Part shown: in pieces, positions 27,501 through 35,097 of the stretch
Layout: every line of letters begins with the position of its first letter
Numbering within the stretch: position 1 is the first letter of the stretch
DNA from: JBMDXB01 sp048594885
GTDB lineage: Bacteria; Acidobacteriota; Vicinamibacteria; Vicinamibacterales; 2-12-FULL-66-21
Length of the DNA: 64,000 nucleotides
NCBI GenBank assembly: GCA_048594885.1
Contig: JBMDXB010000093.1
Span: 1 to 64,000 of the forward strand
Reading direction: 5' to 3'
Translations under genes and position numbers: made by a program
The notes under the pieces: model-generated
What the model was told of the DNA's origin: nothing
The model's input: only the letters and a program-made list of their open reading frames with translations
Database searches by the model: none

Positions 27501-27503
27501 CAC
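24501..27503 (-). CDS. Membrane sensor histidine kinase with PDZ, GAF and PAS domains
   Basis: A 1000-residue kinase for the adjacent NtrC-type regulator. Order: TM near residues 46-66; a PDZ-like domain at about 75-140 (AARAGVRKGDILEAIDRIPV); about seven TM segments from 150 to 415; a GAF-like domain (about 440-600); PAS (about 630-745, FSENILESLNDGLAVVDRDD); HisKA with phosphoacceptor His near residue 779 in GVAHEVNTPLTGISSFTQ; HATPase with N box LFLNARDAMPKGG and G boxes VGDTGSGIPED and GTGLGLSITYG. The PDZ between TM1 and the TM bundle would face the periplasm, which would allow sensing of protein termini. It belongs to the NtrB-like class. It sits 1 bp upstream of its regulator. Confidence 0.94.
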   Translation of the reverse strand: MEKTPLISDIYALSSRRPQGTRFASHPSRSSALTPGDYLSAVPAGRILLRSAAHLAVVAALLCLGAINIYQQATWVEHEDGVLWSVAGDQVTATEIASASAAARAGVRKGDILEAIDRIPVDSVEDVIRRLHAARPEQPLTYQVLRMQTQQLITLEVAPIPAGPKPLYYVLAGVGIFSLLVGIAVRLGRPGNPATLHFFWLCVSFFGMFTFSYTGKLDPLDQIFYWGDIAAWLSLPPLFLHFALVFPERPDSWAKSDTGRTLLPALYLPSVLLGAAHVTPLVGTNSNGELLSTVLTLAERAKLLFLALCLSAGLIVLLRALGRVRSVTARRQLRWIVGGTVFGVVPFIFGYALPDALGFETWPGLDFTAALLGLVPLAFASAIVRYRLMDVEVIIKRALVYSAALAAIAAIYAGLLELAGAAFRLHDERNSLIALLATIVVVLLARPVKNAIQTGLDRVYYRDRYDYRRALVGFARDLNSDLDLLRLSERLVHRVRETLVVDRMALVLAPLASGSEGDFLTISHSGFAAVPPRLPRQSTIAMRLMAGHTLVLDDPLAQRRLDTREVDTWRDAGVHYFVPCVSKEGTIAVMALGRKASNEPLSSEDMALLTAVAAQAATAIENGRLYRQLTIKADELERMREFSENILESLNDGLAVVDRDDRVVRWNRRLEELYGVRHEDAVTRRLDQIFDAAFFSVLRSARSESPEGAAFYRVPLETRHQPAKRLLVNVATTPLRDSDGAIAGTILIVEDISARVQLEEQLQISEKMASIGLLAAGVAHEVNTPLTGISSFTQMLLQNAEPDDPKTKVLEKIERQTFRAAKIVNGLLNLARPAQVDSGPVDINAVINDVLSLLEHQFRTGRIQVRKELSQVSPIVQGIEFKLQQVFLNLFLNARDAMPKGGWLTIVTRGGAGHATIEVGDTGSGIPEDHLSRIYDPFFSTKEIGKGTGLGLSITYGIVQEHGGTITCDSAVGQGTRFTLTLPLSGAGVATGSQLANRQA

Positions 27504-27577
27504 GTTCGGTTCCGGACCGAGACCCCGGTTCCAATGGCCCGAACCCTCGATTCAAAAATCCGGAAACAGGGAGGGCT

Positions 27578-29488
27578 TCAGAATCGTACCAGGAATCCGC
27601 CGACGACGCGCTTGGGCGGGCGCGTGACGAGGAGCTCGTCGTAAATCGACGCGGCGTCCGCGGGATCGCGGAACAGGTTTCTCAACCCGAAGAGCACTTC
27701 CCACTCCGTCCCGCGAAGGCCGAACGGCAGCGCCTGATTGACCTGCACGTCGAAGCGGCCGTCGAGACCGGGCGCCGAGGGATCGCGGTGGCGCGTGTAG
27801 GCGCTGTTGATCTTGTAGAGCACGAACACGCGCGTCGCCGTCTCCGGGATGTCCGTCTTCAGCGTCGTCGTGATGTCGTGGATGTCCTCCCGCTCGGCGC
27901 GGACCAGCGAAGGTGCGAGGGCGACGAGCGACGGCGTGTCGCTCCTGCTGATCCAGCGCGCGCGCGTCAGCGTGTAGTCGATGATCGCGTGGATGCGGGC
28001 GGTGTCGCGGCTGCTCAGCCGCACGCCCCAGCCGTTCGCGTCGATCGCGCCGAGGTTCTGCACGTAATAATGACCGACGGCGCGCGGACTGTCCGGTGTG
28101 GCGATTGCGAACAGCGTCGCGATCTGATCGTCGACCGACTGGAAGAAGCGGCGGACGCCGAGGATCGAGTCGGAGAAATGCTGCTCGAAGCCGACGTCGA
28201 CGTAGCGCGTGCGCTCCGCTCGCAGCTCGTTTCCGAAGAGCGGCGCGAACGTGCGCTCCGGCGGGAGCCACGGTCCAGCGATCCGCGATGGCAGGAACTC
28301 CTCTGCCCCCGGAGCGACCATCTGCTGCGTGACAGAGCTGCTGATGCGCGTCCCCTTGACCGGTTCCAGCGTGAACGTCGCGCGCGGACTCAGCAGCCCG
28401 CGATGTTCGAGGTAATCAAATCGTGCGTAGCGGCCGCCGAAGTCGAGCGTCGCGATCGGCGAGAGCTTGAAGCTGTCGTAGGCGTAGACCTCGCCGACGT
28501 TGCGGCTGGTGTCGGTCACGGCAGCGAGCGCCGCGGGGTTACCCCCCTGATACTGCTGCGTGCTGTAGGAAAGGCCGACCGTGTAGGCGTGCGTCGATGA
28601 GCGGCGCGCCACGAACGACCCCGCCACGATCCACGATGCGACGTCACCTTCACTCATCGCCGCGCGGACGAACCAGTCGCCGGCCGGCGACGGCGCCGTG
28701 AGGGACAGGTACGCCACGCCGCGCGGCAACGCGCTCGAGAGCACGAACGCGCCCGGCGCGAAGGCGCTGGTCGTCAGCAGGTTGACCTCGCCGCGGAACG
28801 GAAAATCAGTGAACAGCGACGTGGCGAAGTTCCCGGCGGAGCCGAACGCGCGGCCGAACGCCGATCCCCGCGGCTCGTTGTCCGCTTTGACGAGTATTTC
28901 GCGCGCGCTGTCCTTGAGGATCGACCGCTTGATATGCCGCAGGCGCCAGGCCGTTTCCGTGTGGGGGTGGTCGTCCTTGCTTTCCGCCGGCGGGCTCGTG
29001 GCAGCCGTCTCGTCCGGGTCGGACGCGCCATCGAATCCCGCAGCGAGTATCGTGCGTCCCTTGATCGCCGGATCGACGGGGCCCGTCACCGGGACCGGCC
29101 GATCGAGGCGGCGCACCTGCAGCAACGGCACCGTGGCAGCGCCCGCGCGGACGCGGACGAATTCGCGTCGCGAGGCGGCAAACCCGGTCACGTGCGCGCG
29201 CACGAAGTACTCGCCGAGCGGAAGGTCGAGGAACGCGAAGCGGCCGCGCTGATCGGTGACAGCGAGCGCCATGGTGGCGCCGAGCGCCGACACCGTCGCG
29301 CCGCTGACAGGGCCGCCGCGCTCGTCGGTGACGACGCCGCTCAGCGTCGCGCGCGACGCGCGCGCGGTCTGCATCTCAAGTTTTGCCGTGGAAACGCGTG
29401 ACTGTGCGTCAGCGGATTCGGAAGAAAGGACGACGCCAGCGAGGCCGGCAATCGCCGCCGCCGAGAGCACGCGAAAATGGCGTCCCAT
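27578..29488 (-). CDS. Outer-membrane barrel protein with carboxypeptidase-regulatory domain (TonB-receptor-like, no clear plug)
   Basis: A 636-residue exported protein. The start at 29488 (MGRHFRVLSAAAIAGLAG) is chosen because GGGAGG/GGAGA lies just upstream and a signal peptide follows (cleavage near SADAQS). A carboxypeptidase-regulatory-like beta sandwich (about residues 45-130, SGVVTDERGGPVSGATVSA, ...GEYFVRAHVTGFA) is the module often fused to acidobacterial TonB-dependent receptors. The rest has barrel-like amphipathic strands and ends in aromatic Phe (VGGFLVRF), an outer-membrane insertion signal. A recognisable TonB plug is not seen, so it may be a plugless receptor relative. It is 74 bp downstream of the kinase gene on the same strand and divergent from the cyclase gene. 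Confidence 0.8.
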   Translation of the reverse strand: MGRHFRVLSAAAIAGLAGVVLSSESADAQSRVSTAKLEMQTARASRATLSGVVTDERGGPVSGATVSALGATMALAVTDQRGRFAFLDLPLGEYFVRAHVTGFAASRREFVRVRAGAATVPLLQVRRLDRPVPVTGPVDPAIKGRTILAAGFDGASDPDETAATSPPAESKDDHPHTETAWRLRHIKRSILKDSAREILVKADNEPRGSAFGRAFGSAGNFATSLFTDFPFRGEVNLLTTSAFAPGAFVLSSALPRGVAYLSLTAPSPAGDWFVRAAMSEGDVASWIVAGSFVARRSSTHAYTVGLSYSTQQYQGGNPAALAAVTDTSRNVGEVYAYDSFKLSPIATLDFGGRYARFDYLEHRGLLSPRATFTLEPVKGTRISSSVTQQMVAPGAEEFLPSRIAGPWLPPERTFAPLFGNELRAERTRYVDVGFEQHFSDSILGVRRFFQSVDDQIATLFAIATPDSPRAVGHYYVQNLGAIDANGWGVRLSSRDTARIHAIIDYTLTRARWISRSDTPSLVALAPSLVRAEREDIHDITTTLKTDIPETATRVFVLYKINSAYTRHRDPSAPGLDGRFDVQVNQALPFGLRGTEWEVLFGLRNLFRDPADAASIYDELLVTRPPKRVVGGFLVRF

Positions 29489-29679
29489 TGGCTTCTCCCT
29501 CCCGCCGCGAAGCTGACTAATCCAGCCGATCATAGGCCACCGCGTCGGCCAAGTAAAGAAACGCCGGACCGTCGGAAGTTGAAGCATCTTGGGCTTTGGC
29601 AATCGGGCTTTGGCAGTTGGTCCTTGGGCGTTCGCCGCGGGAAGAACTCATCCGCGGCGGTGATATCATCAGCGATCCG

Positions 29680-30315
29680 ATGGCGCGCGTCCCCAAGCTT
29701 CTGGATGTCAGCGTGCCGCTTGCCGATGGCATTCCCGTCTACCCCGGCAATCCGGCCTTCGAGCTCCACCCCATCAAGCGCCTCGCCGAAGGCGGCTCCT
29801 CGAACAATTCACGGCTGGTGATGGGCACGCACACGGGCACGCACGTCGACGCGCCGCGTCATTTTTTCGACGGCGCCCCCGGCGTGGACGAACTGCCGCT
29901 GAATCTGTTGCTCGGGCGGGTCCGCGTGGTCGAGATTCAACGCCGCGGCGGCATCTCGGCGGCGGACCTGGAGGCCGCGGCGTTGCGCGAAGACCTCCGC
30001 GTCCTCTTGAAGACGTCGAACTCCGCGCTGTGGAACGCCGGCACCTTTCACGAGGACTACACACACGTCACCGAATCCGGCGCGCGATATCTCGTCGAAC
30101 AGGGTGTGAAGGTCGTCGGCGTCGATTACCTGTCGGTCGAGCAGTTCAAGAAGCCGGGTGCGCCGGCACATCGCACGCTGCTGGCCGCGGGAGTGGTGAT
30201 CATCGAAGGACTGAACCTGTCAGACGCCGAGCCGGGCATGTACGAGATGTACTGCCTCCCCCTTCGCATTCCCGGCGCCGACGGAGCGCCCGCGCGCGTC
30301 GTCCTCAGGCGCTGA
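29680..30315 (+). CDS. Cyclase / kynurenine formamidase-family metal hydrolase
   Basis: A 211-residue protein of the cyclase (KynB-like) family. The metal motif HTGTHVDAPRHF (HxGTHxDxPxHF) is at about residues 49-60, and the later catalytic region has NAGTFHEDYTHVTESGARYL and VVGVDYLSVEQF. The start ATG at 29680 gives MARVPKLLDVSVPLADGIPV, the normal family start; earlier in-frame starts lack conservation. Family members hydrolyse formylkynurenine or other amide/cyclic substrates; the substrate here is unknown. It is 9 bp upstream of glgC, so the two are co-transcribed. The link to glycogen or glycolysis genes may be only positional. Confidence 0.9.
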   Translation: MARVPKLLDVSVPLADGIPVYPGNPAFELHPIKRLAEGGSSNNSRLVMGTHTGTHVDAPRHFFDGAPGVDELPLNLLLGRVRVVEIQRRGGISAADLEAAALREDLRVLLKTSNSALWNAGTFHEDYTHVTESGARYLVEQGVKVVGVDYLSVEQFKKPGAPAHRTLLAAGVVIIEGLNLSDAEPGMYEMYCLPLRIPGADGAPARVVLRR

Positions 30316-30324
30316 CCTGCAGCC

Positions 30325-31596
30325 ATGAGTGCGCTCCTCGACGATACGCTCGTGATGGTGCTGGCCGGCGGTGCTGGAGAGCGCCTCTATCCGCTCACGA
30401 AGGAACGCGCGAAGCCGGCCGTGTACTTCGGCGGGCCGTACCGGATCATCGACTTCACGCTCAGCAACTGCATCAACTCGGGCCTGCGGCGGATTTTCAT
30501 CGCGCTCCAATACAAATCGCTCTCGCTCAGCCGGCACCTGCGCATGGGATGGAGCGTCGTCGCCGACGAGCTCGGTGAGTTCGTCGAAATCCTGAGCCCG
30601 CAGAAACGCGTCGGCGAGCACTGGTACCTGGGGACCGCCGACGCGGTCTACCAGAACTTGTACTCGATTCTTCGCGAGGACCCGCGGCACCTCATCGTGC
30701 TCTCGGGCGACCACGTCTACAAGATGGACTACGCCAGGATGATGCGGCAGCACATGGAGCGCGGCGCGGGCGTGACGATCGCGGCGATCGAGGTGCCTTC
30801 GGAGGAAGCGCACCGGTTCGGCATCCTGGAGGTCGATGGCGACGAGCGGTTGACGCGGTTCCTCGAGAAGCCGAAGCATCTGCGGCCGGGGCAGCAGGTC
30901 CTCGCGTCGATGGGGATCTACATCTTCGACATGGACGTCCTCGTGCCCGCGCTCGAAGCGGACGCGCAGACGTCCAGCACGCACGACTTCGGCAAGGACA
31001 TCATCCCCGAGATGATGTCGCGCGTGCCGATCTACACCTACCGCTTCTACGACGAGAACAAGAAGGCAGCGAAATACTGGCGCGATATCGGCACGCTCGA
31101 CGCCTACTACGAAGCGAACATGGACCTGTGTCAGGTGAACCCCGAGTTCAACCTGTACGATCCCGAGTGGCCGCTGCGCACCTACCAGGTCCAGGCGCCG
31201 CCGGCGAAGTTCGTGTTCGCGGACGAAGGCCGGCGGTGCGGGCGCGCGCTCGATTCGATCATTTCCGCCGGCTGCATCATCTCGGGCAGCCGCGTGTCGG
31301 GCAGCGTGCTCTGCCCGAACGTGCGCGTCCACAGCTTCTGCGACGTCGAGCAGAGCATCGTCATGCCGGGCGTCCGCGTGGGACGGCATGCGCGGATTCG
31401 CCGCGCCATCATCGACCGCGACGTCTTCATCCCGCGAGGGGCGCGCATCGGCTACCACGACGAAGAGGACCGCAAACGGCATACGGTCACGGCCAGCGGC
31501 ATCGTCGTCGTCACCAGGGACGACGAGCCATTCATCGGGGAAATCGACGAAGAGTCGCTCCGCAACGAAGCGGAGTTCGATCGGCGAGGGAACTGA
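30325..31596 (+). CDS. glgC: Glucose-1-phosphate adenylyltransferase GlgC
   Basis: GlgC (423 aa) makes ADP-glucose from glucose-1-phosphate and ATP, the committed step of bacterial glycogen synthesis. The N-terminal nucleotide-binding motif is VLAGGAGERLYPLTKERAKP, followed by FGGPYRIIDFTLSNC. The catalytic/sugar-binding segments are LSGDHVYKMDY and RFGILEVDGD...FLEKP. The C-terminal left-handed beta helix has repeated hexapeptides (SRVSGSVLCPNVRVHS...). Length is normal. No other glg genes are in the window. eno follows after a heptamer-repeat spacer on the same strand, so glgC, eno and gpmI could be transcribed together. Confidence 0.96.
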   Translation: MSALLDDTLVMVLAGGAGERLYPLTKERAKPAVYFGGPYRIIDFTLSNCINSGLRRIFIALQYKSLSLSRHLRMGWSVVADELGEFVEILSPQKRVGEHWYLGTADAVYQNLYSILREDPRHLIVLSGDHVYKMDYARMMRQHMERGAGVTIAAIEVPSEEAHRFGILEVDGDERLTRFLEKPKHLRPGQQVLASMGIYIFDMDVLVPALEADAQTSSTHDFGKDIIPEMMSRVPIYTYRFYDENKKAAKYWRDIGTLDAYYEANMDLCQVNPEFNLYDPEWPLRTYQVQAPPAKFVFADEGRRCGRALDSIISAGCIISGSRVSGSVLCPNVRVHSFCDVEQSIVMPGVRVGRHARIRRAIIDRDVFIPRGARIGYHDEEDRKRHTVTASGIVVVTRDDEPFIGEIDEESLRNEAEFDRRGN

Positions 31597-31609
31597 CGCT
31601 CGCGCGTGA

Positions 31610-31665
31610 AGGGTAAGGGGTAAGGGGTAAGGGGTAAAGGGTAAAGGGTAAAGGGTAAAGGGTAA
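31610..31665 (+). repeat. Eight tandem heptamers (AGGGTAA/GGGGTAA) leading directly into eno
   Basis: Eight uninterrupted 7-bp units: AGGGTAA once, GGGGTAA three times, AGGGTAA four times. The last unit ends at 31665 and the eno ATG is 31666-31668. The array therefore supplies the purine-rich ribosome-binding region, with AAGGG about 5 to 8 bases from the ATG. A related four-unit array lies at 47546-47573. Confidence 0.97.
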
Positions 31666-32976
31666 ATGGCGAGGATAGAGAAGGTTCGCGGGCGGGAGAT
31701 TCTCGACTCCCGCGGAAATCCCACAGTCGAAGTTGAAGTCACACTCGAAGGCGGCGCGATGGGCCGTGCGGCGGTGCCATCCGGCGCTTCCACCGGCCAG
31801 CGCGAGGCGCTGGAGCTGCGCGACGGCGACAAGCGCCGCTACCTGGGCAAGGGCGTCACGAAAGCGGTCAGCCACGTGAACGGCGAGATCGCCGGCAAGC
31901 TCGCGGGCATCGACGCAGACCAGCGCGCCGTCGACACGCTGCTGAACGATCTCGACGGCACGCCCAACAAAGGACGGCTCGGCGCCAACGCGCTGCTGGG
32001 CGTGTCGATGGCGCTCGCGCGCGCGTCGGCTGCGGCCGCGAACGTGCCGCTTTACGTCCATCTGGCGCGGCTGTACGGCGCGGCGGAACCGGTCGCCTGG
32101 AACATGCTGCTGCCGGTACCGATGATGAACATCCTGAACGGCGGCGCGCACGCCGATAGCAGCGTCGACTTCCAGGAGTTCATGGTGATGCCGATCGGGG
32201 CGCCGTCCTTTGCCGACGGCGTACGCACCGGCGCCGAGATCTTCCACACGCTTCGCGGCATCCTGAAGAAGAAGGGACACTCGACCGGTGTCGGCGACGA
32301 AGGGGGATTCGCGCCGAGCCTCAAGTCGAATCGCGAGGCCCTCGAGGTCGTGCTCGAGGCGATCACCCAGGCCGGATACAAACCCGGCGAAGAAGTCTTC
32401 ATTGCGCTCGACGTCGCCTCGTCCGAGCTCTGGGACGAGAAGTCGCACAAGTACGAGTTCAAGAAGTCACGAGACAAGACGCGGTCATCCGACCAGATGG
32501 TGGCGCTCTACGAAGAGTGGGTGCGCGAGTATCCGATCATCTCGATCGAGGACGGCCTCGCCGAAGGTGACTGGGACGGCTGGAAGGCGCTGACGAAGGC
32601 GCTCGGCGCGCGCGTGCAGCTGGTCGGCGACGACGTGTTCGTCACGAACCCGGAGATCCTGCGCCGCGGCATCGCCGAAGGCGTCGGGAACGCGCTGCTC
32701 GTCAAGCTGAATCAGATCGGCACCGTCAGCGAAACGCTCGACGCCGTCGCGATGGCGCGCGACGCCGGCTATCGCAGCGTCATCTCGCACCGCTCGGGCG
32801 AGACCGAGGACACGACCATCGCCGATCTCGCGGTCGCGACCGGCGCCGGGCAGATCAAGACGGGATCGGCAAGCCGCACGGATCGCATCGCGAAGTACAA
32901 CCAGCTGCTCCGGATCGAAGAGGAACTCGGCGAACGCGGGCGCTACGCCGGACGCTCGGCGATCAAGCACCTGTGA
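31666..32976 (+). CDS. eno: Enolase
   Basis: Enolase (436 aa) interconverts 2-phosphoglycerate and phosphoenolpyruvate in glycolysis. Family features: KVRGREILDSRGNPTVEVEV at the N-terminus, SGASTGQREALELRDGD with the catalytic loop, the Mg ligands in ALDVASSE, SIEDGLAEGDWDGW and VGDDVFVTN, the catalytic Lys in LLVKLNQIGTVSET, and SHRSGETEDTTIADLAV. Length is standard. Its ATG follows immediately after a heptamer array that doubles as ribosome binding site. The stop overlaps the GTG start of gpmI by four bases, so the two consecutive glycolytic enzymes are translationally coupled. Confidence 0.98.
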   Translation: MARIEKVRGREILDSRGNPTVEVEVTLEGGAMGRAAVPSGASTGQREALELRDGDKRRYLGKGVTKAVSHVNGEIAGKLAGIDADQRAVDTLLNDLDGTPNKGRLGANALLGVSMALARASAAAANVPLYVHLARLYGAAEPVAWNMLLPVPMMNILNGGAHADSSVDFQEFMVMPIGAPSFADGVRTGAEIFHTLRGILKKKGHSTGVGDEGGFAPSLKSNREALEVVLEAITQAGYKPGEEVFIALDVASSELWDEKSHKYEFKKSRDKTRSSDQMVALYEEWVREYPIISIEDGLAEGDWDGWKALTKALGARVQLVGDDVFVTNPEILRRGIAEGVGNALLVKLNQIGTVSETLDAVAMARDAGYRSVISHRSGETEDTTIADLAVATGAGQIKTGSASRTDRIAKYNQLLRIEEELGERGRYAGRSAIKHL

Positions 32977-34511
32977 GCGGTCCTGTCGTCCTCATCGTTC
33001 TCGACGGCTGGGGCCTGCGGCCGCAGCGTGAGAACAACGCCATCGCGCTGGCGCGCACACCCGTCTATGACGAGCTGCTCGCCCGGTATCCACACGCGCA
33101 GCTGATTGCGTCCGGCGAGGCGGTCGGTCTGCCCACGGGCCAGATGGGCAACTCCGAGGTCGGCCACATGAACATGGGCGCCGGCCGCATCGTCTACCAG
33201 GACCTCACCCGCATCGACAAGAGCATCCGCGACGGCGAGCTGTTCACGAACGGCGTGCTGGCCGCGTCGATGGACCGGTGCGCCGCGGGCGGGCACGCGC
33301 TCCACTTCATCGGCTTGCTCTCGGACGGCGGCGTCCACAGCCACCAGCGGCATCTCCATGCGCTCATCGAGATGGCAGCGCGCCGCCACGTGGCGAACGT
33401 CTTCGTCCATGCAATTACGGACGGCCGCGATACGTCACCCACCGGCGGGGTGAAGTATGTCGCGCAACTGCAGGACGCGATGTCGCGAGCCGGCGGCGGA
33501 CGGATCGCCACCGTCGCCGGCCGCTACTACGCGATGGATCGAGACAAGCGATGGGAGCGGACGAAGCTCGCCTACGACGCGATCGCCTACGGCCGCGCCG
33601 AGGCGTCGTCTCAATCGCCGGGCGAGGCGATCCAGGCGTCGTACGCCGCGAACGTCACGGACGAGTTCGTCAGGCCCGTGGTCATCGTTGATGCGGAGGG
33701 ACGGCCAGTCGGCCCGCTGCGCGAGGACGACTCCGTCGTGTTCTTCAACTTCAGAGCCGATCGCGCCCGTCAATTGAGCCGCGCCATCGCCCTGGACGAG
33801 TTCGACGGGTTCGAGCGGCCCGATCGCCCGCGCGTGCACTACACGACGATGACCGTGTACGACCGGACGTTCGACTTCCCCGTGGTGTTCACACCGCAGA
33901 CGTTCAGCGGAAATCTCGCGGACGTCCTCGCCGAGCACGGACGCACCAACCTGCGCCTGGCGGAGACGGAGAAGTACGCGCACGTGACCTATTTCTTCAA
34001 CTGCGGCCGCGAACAGCCGTACGAGGGGGAGGATCGCATCCTCGTCCCGTCCCAGAAGGTCGCCACCTACGACCTGATGCCGCAGATGAGCGCGCCTGGC
34101 ATCACAGACGCTCTGGTCGCCGACGTTGCCGATCGCCGGCACGGCATCATCATCTGCAACTTCGCGAATGCCGACATGGTCGGTCACACGGGCAGGCTCG
34201 ACGCCGCAATCGCCGCGGTCAGCACCATCGACGAGTGTCTCGGCCGGATTCTGCCGGCGATCCGGGCCGTCGGCGGAACGGCAATCGTCACCGCCGATCA
34301 CGGCAACGCCGAGCAGATGTGGGACGACGAGCTGAAGGCACCCCACACCGCACACACCTCGAACCCGGTGCCCGTCATCCTGTTCAGCGAAGCGTACGTG
34401 GGCCGGAGGCTGCGCAGCGGTACGCTTAGGGACATCGCCCCAACCATCCTCCAGCTCGTCGATATGCCGAAGTCCGCGGAAATGACCGGCGAGACGCTGC
34501 TCGGCGGCTGA
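32973..34511 (+). CDS. gpmI: 2,3-bisphosphoglycerate-independent phosphoglycerate mutase GpmI
   Basis: GpmI (512 aa) is the Mn-dependent phosphoglycerate mutase of the alkaline phosphatase superfamily, acting one step before enolase. It starts at GTG 32973 (GTGA overlap with eno). Motifs: VLIVLDGWGLRPQRENNAI with the first metal Asp, the phosphoserine nucleophile in MGNSEVGHMNMGAG near residue 62, ITDGRDTSP, NFANADMVGHTG and TADHGNAEQMWD with metal ligands near the C-terminus, and PHTAHTSNPVP. Full length. A bidirectional-looking hairpin (34520-34551) closes the operon. Confidence 0.98.
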   Translation: MSGPVVLIVLDGWGLRPQRENNAIALARTPVYDELLARYPHAQLIASGEAVGLPTGQMGNSEVGHMNMGAGRIVYQDLTRIDKSIRDGELFTNGVLAASMDRCAAGGHALHFIGLLSDGGVHSHQRHLHALIEMAARRHVANVFVHAITDGRDTSPTGGVKYVAQLQDAMSRAGGGRIATVAGRYYAMDRDKRWERTKLAYDAIAYGRAEASSQSPGEAIQASYAANVTDEFVRPVVIVDAEGRPVGPLREDDSVVFFNFRADRARQLSRAIALDEFDGFERPDRPRVHYTTMTVYDRTFDFPVVFTPQTFSGNLADVLAEHGRTNLRLAETEKYAHVTYFFNCGREQPYEGEDRILVPSQKVATYDLMPQMSAPGITDALVADVADRRHGIIICNFANADMVGHTGRLDAAIAAVSTIDECLGRILPAIRAVGGTAIVTADHGNAEQMWDDELKAPHTAHTSNPVPVILFSEAYVGRRLRSGTLRDIAPTILQLVDMPKSAEMTGETLLGG

Positions 34512-34519
34512 AAACACGA

Positions 34520-34551
34520 AGGGCCGCGCCACCCGGAGGCGACGCGGCCCT
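34520..34551. terminator. Convergent hairpin terminator between gpmI and a small gene
   Basis: The stem AGGGCCGCG (34520-34528) pairs with CGCGGCCCT (34543-34551), with inner GCC/GGC pairs. The leftward side is followed by CGTGTTTTC and the rightward side by CAATTCT. It lies between the stops of two convergent genes, so it probably terminates both; the leftward reading has the better T-run. Confidence 0.7.
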
Positions 34552-34576
34552 CAATTCTGCGAAGCCGGTCTATCGG

Positions 34577-34888
34577 CTACTCGACTTCCTTCTCCTGCGC
34601 CTCGTCGGCGGCAATCCGCAGCGAACGGAGGAAGCGGCGGTCGTTCGCGCTGATCTCGAAGTTGCGGCGCTCGGCGCGAGCGGCTTTCTGGTGATTGGCC
34701 CCCACCTTCGCCAGCGCTCCAGGCGCTGTGCGATTCACGAAGCCGATCACCGCCTCGAGGGACACCTTCATTTCGAAACCCGCGGCGCGCGCGCGCTCGC
34801 GGCAGGCCTCCACTCGCGGATCCTCGGCAACGGAAGCGGCAATGGCGTCGGAGAGCTCTCGCGCCAGCCGGTTGACAACGTCGTCCAT
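34577..34888 (-). CDS. Small uncharacterised alpha-helical protein
   Basis: A 103-residue protein, start chosen at ATG 34888 (MDDVVNRLARELSDAIAA) because AGGAGG lies seven bases upstream. The sequence is charged and helix-rich, with no signal peptide, membrane segment or cysteine cluster, and an acidic C-terminus (EAQEKEVE). No family was recognised. It stands alone: convergent with gpmI and divergent from the mutase gene across 209 bp. The strong Shine-Dalgarno sequence and regular codon use argue that it is real. Confidence 0.75.
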   Translation of the reverse strand: MDDVVNRLARELSDAIAASVAEDPRVEACRERARAAGFEMKVSLEAVIGFVNRTAPGALAKVGANHQKAARAERRNFEISANDRRFLRSLRIAADEAQEKEVE

Positions 34889-35097
34889 TCGGGACCTCCT
34901 CACCGCCGCCGGAGCTGGGGAACCGGGGGCGTTTCCCGATCGATACTGCCGCCTGAGGTTGGCTGCAGGGATCGGGCGCCAAATCTGTTCATATAGAAGG
35001 GTTTAGCGCGGGAACGCACGGTCATTGTAAGCTCGGGCGCCGCGAGTGTCAATGGTTCAGGCGCGCCAACGTACAATGTCGTTCCGCGCCCACACGA

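Noticed and set aside
31610..31665. Telomere-like or CRISPR repeat
   Set aside because: GGGTAA units resemble telomeric repeats only by chance in a bacterial chromosome; there are no spacers.
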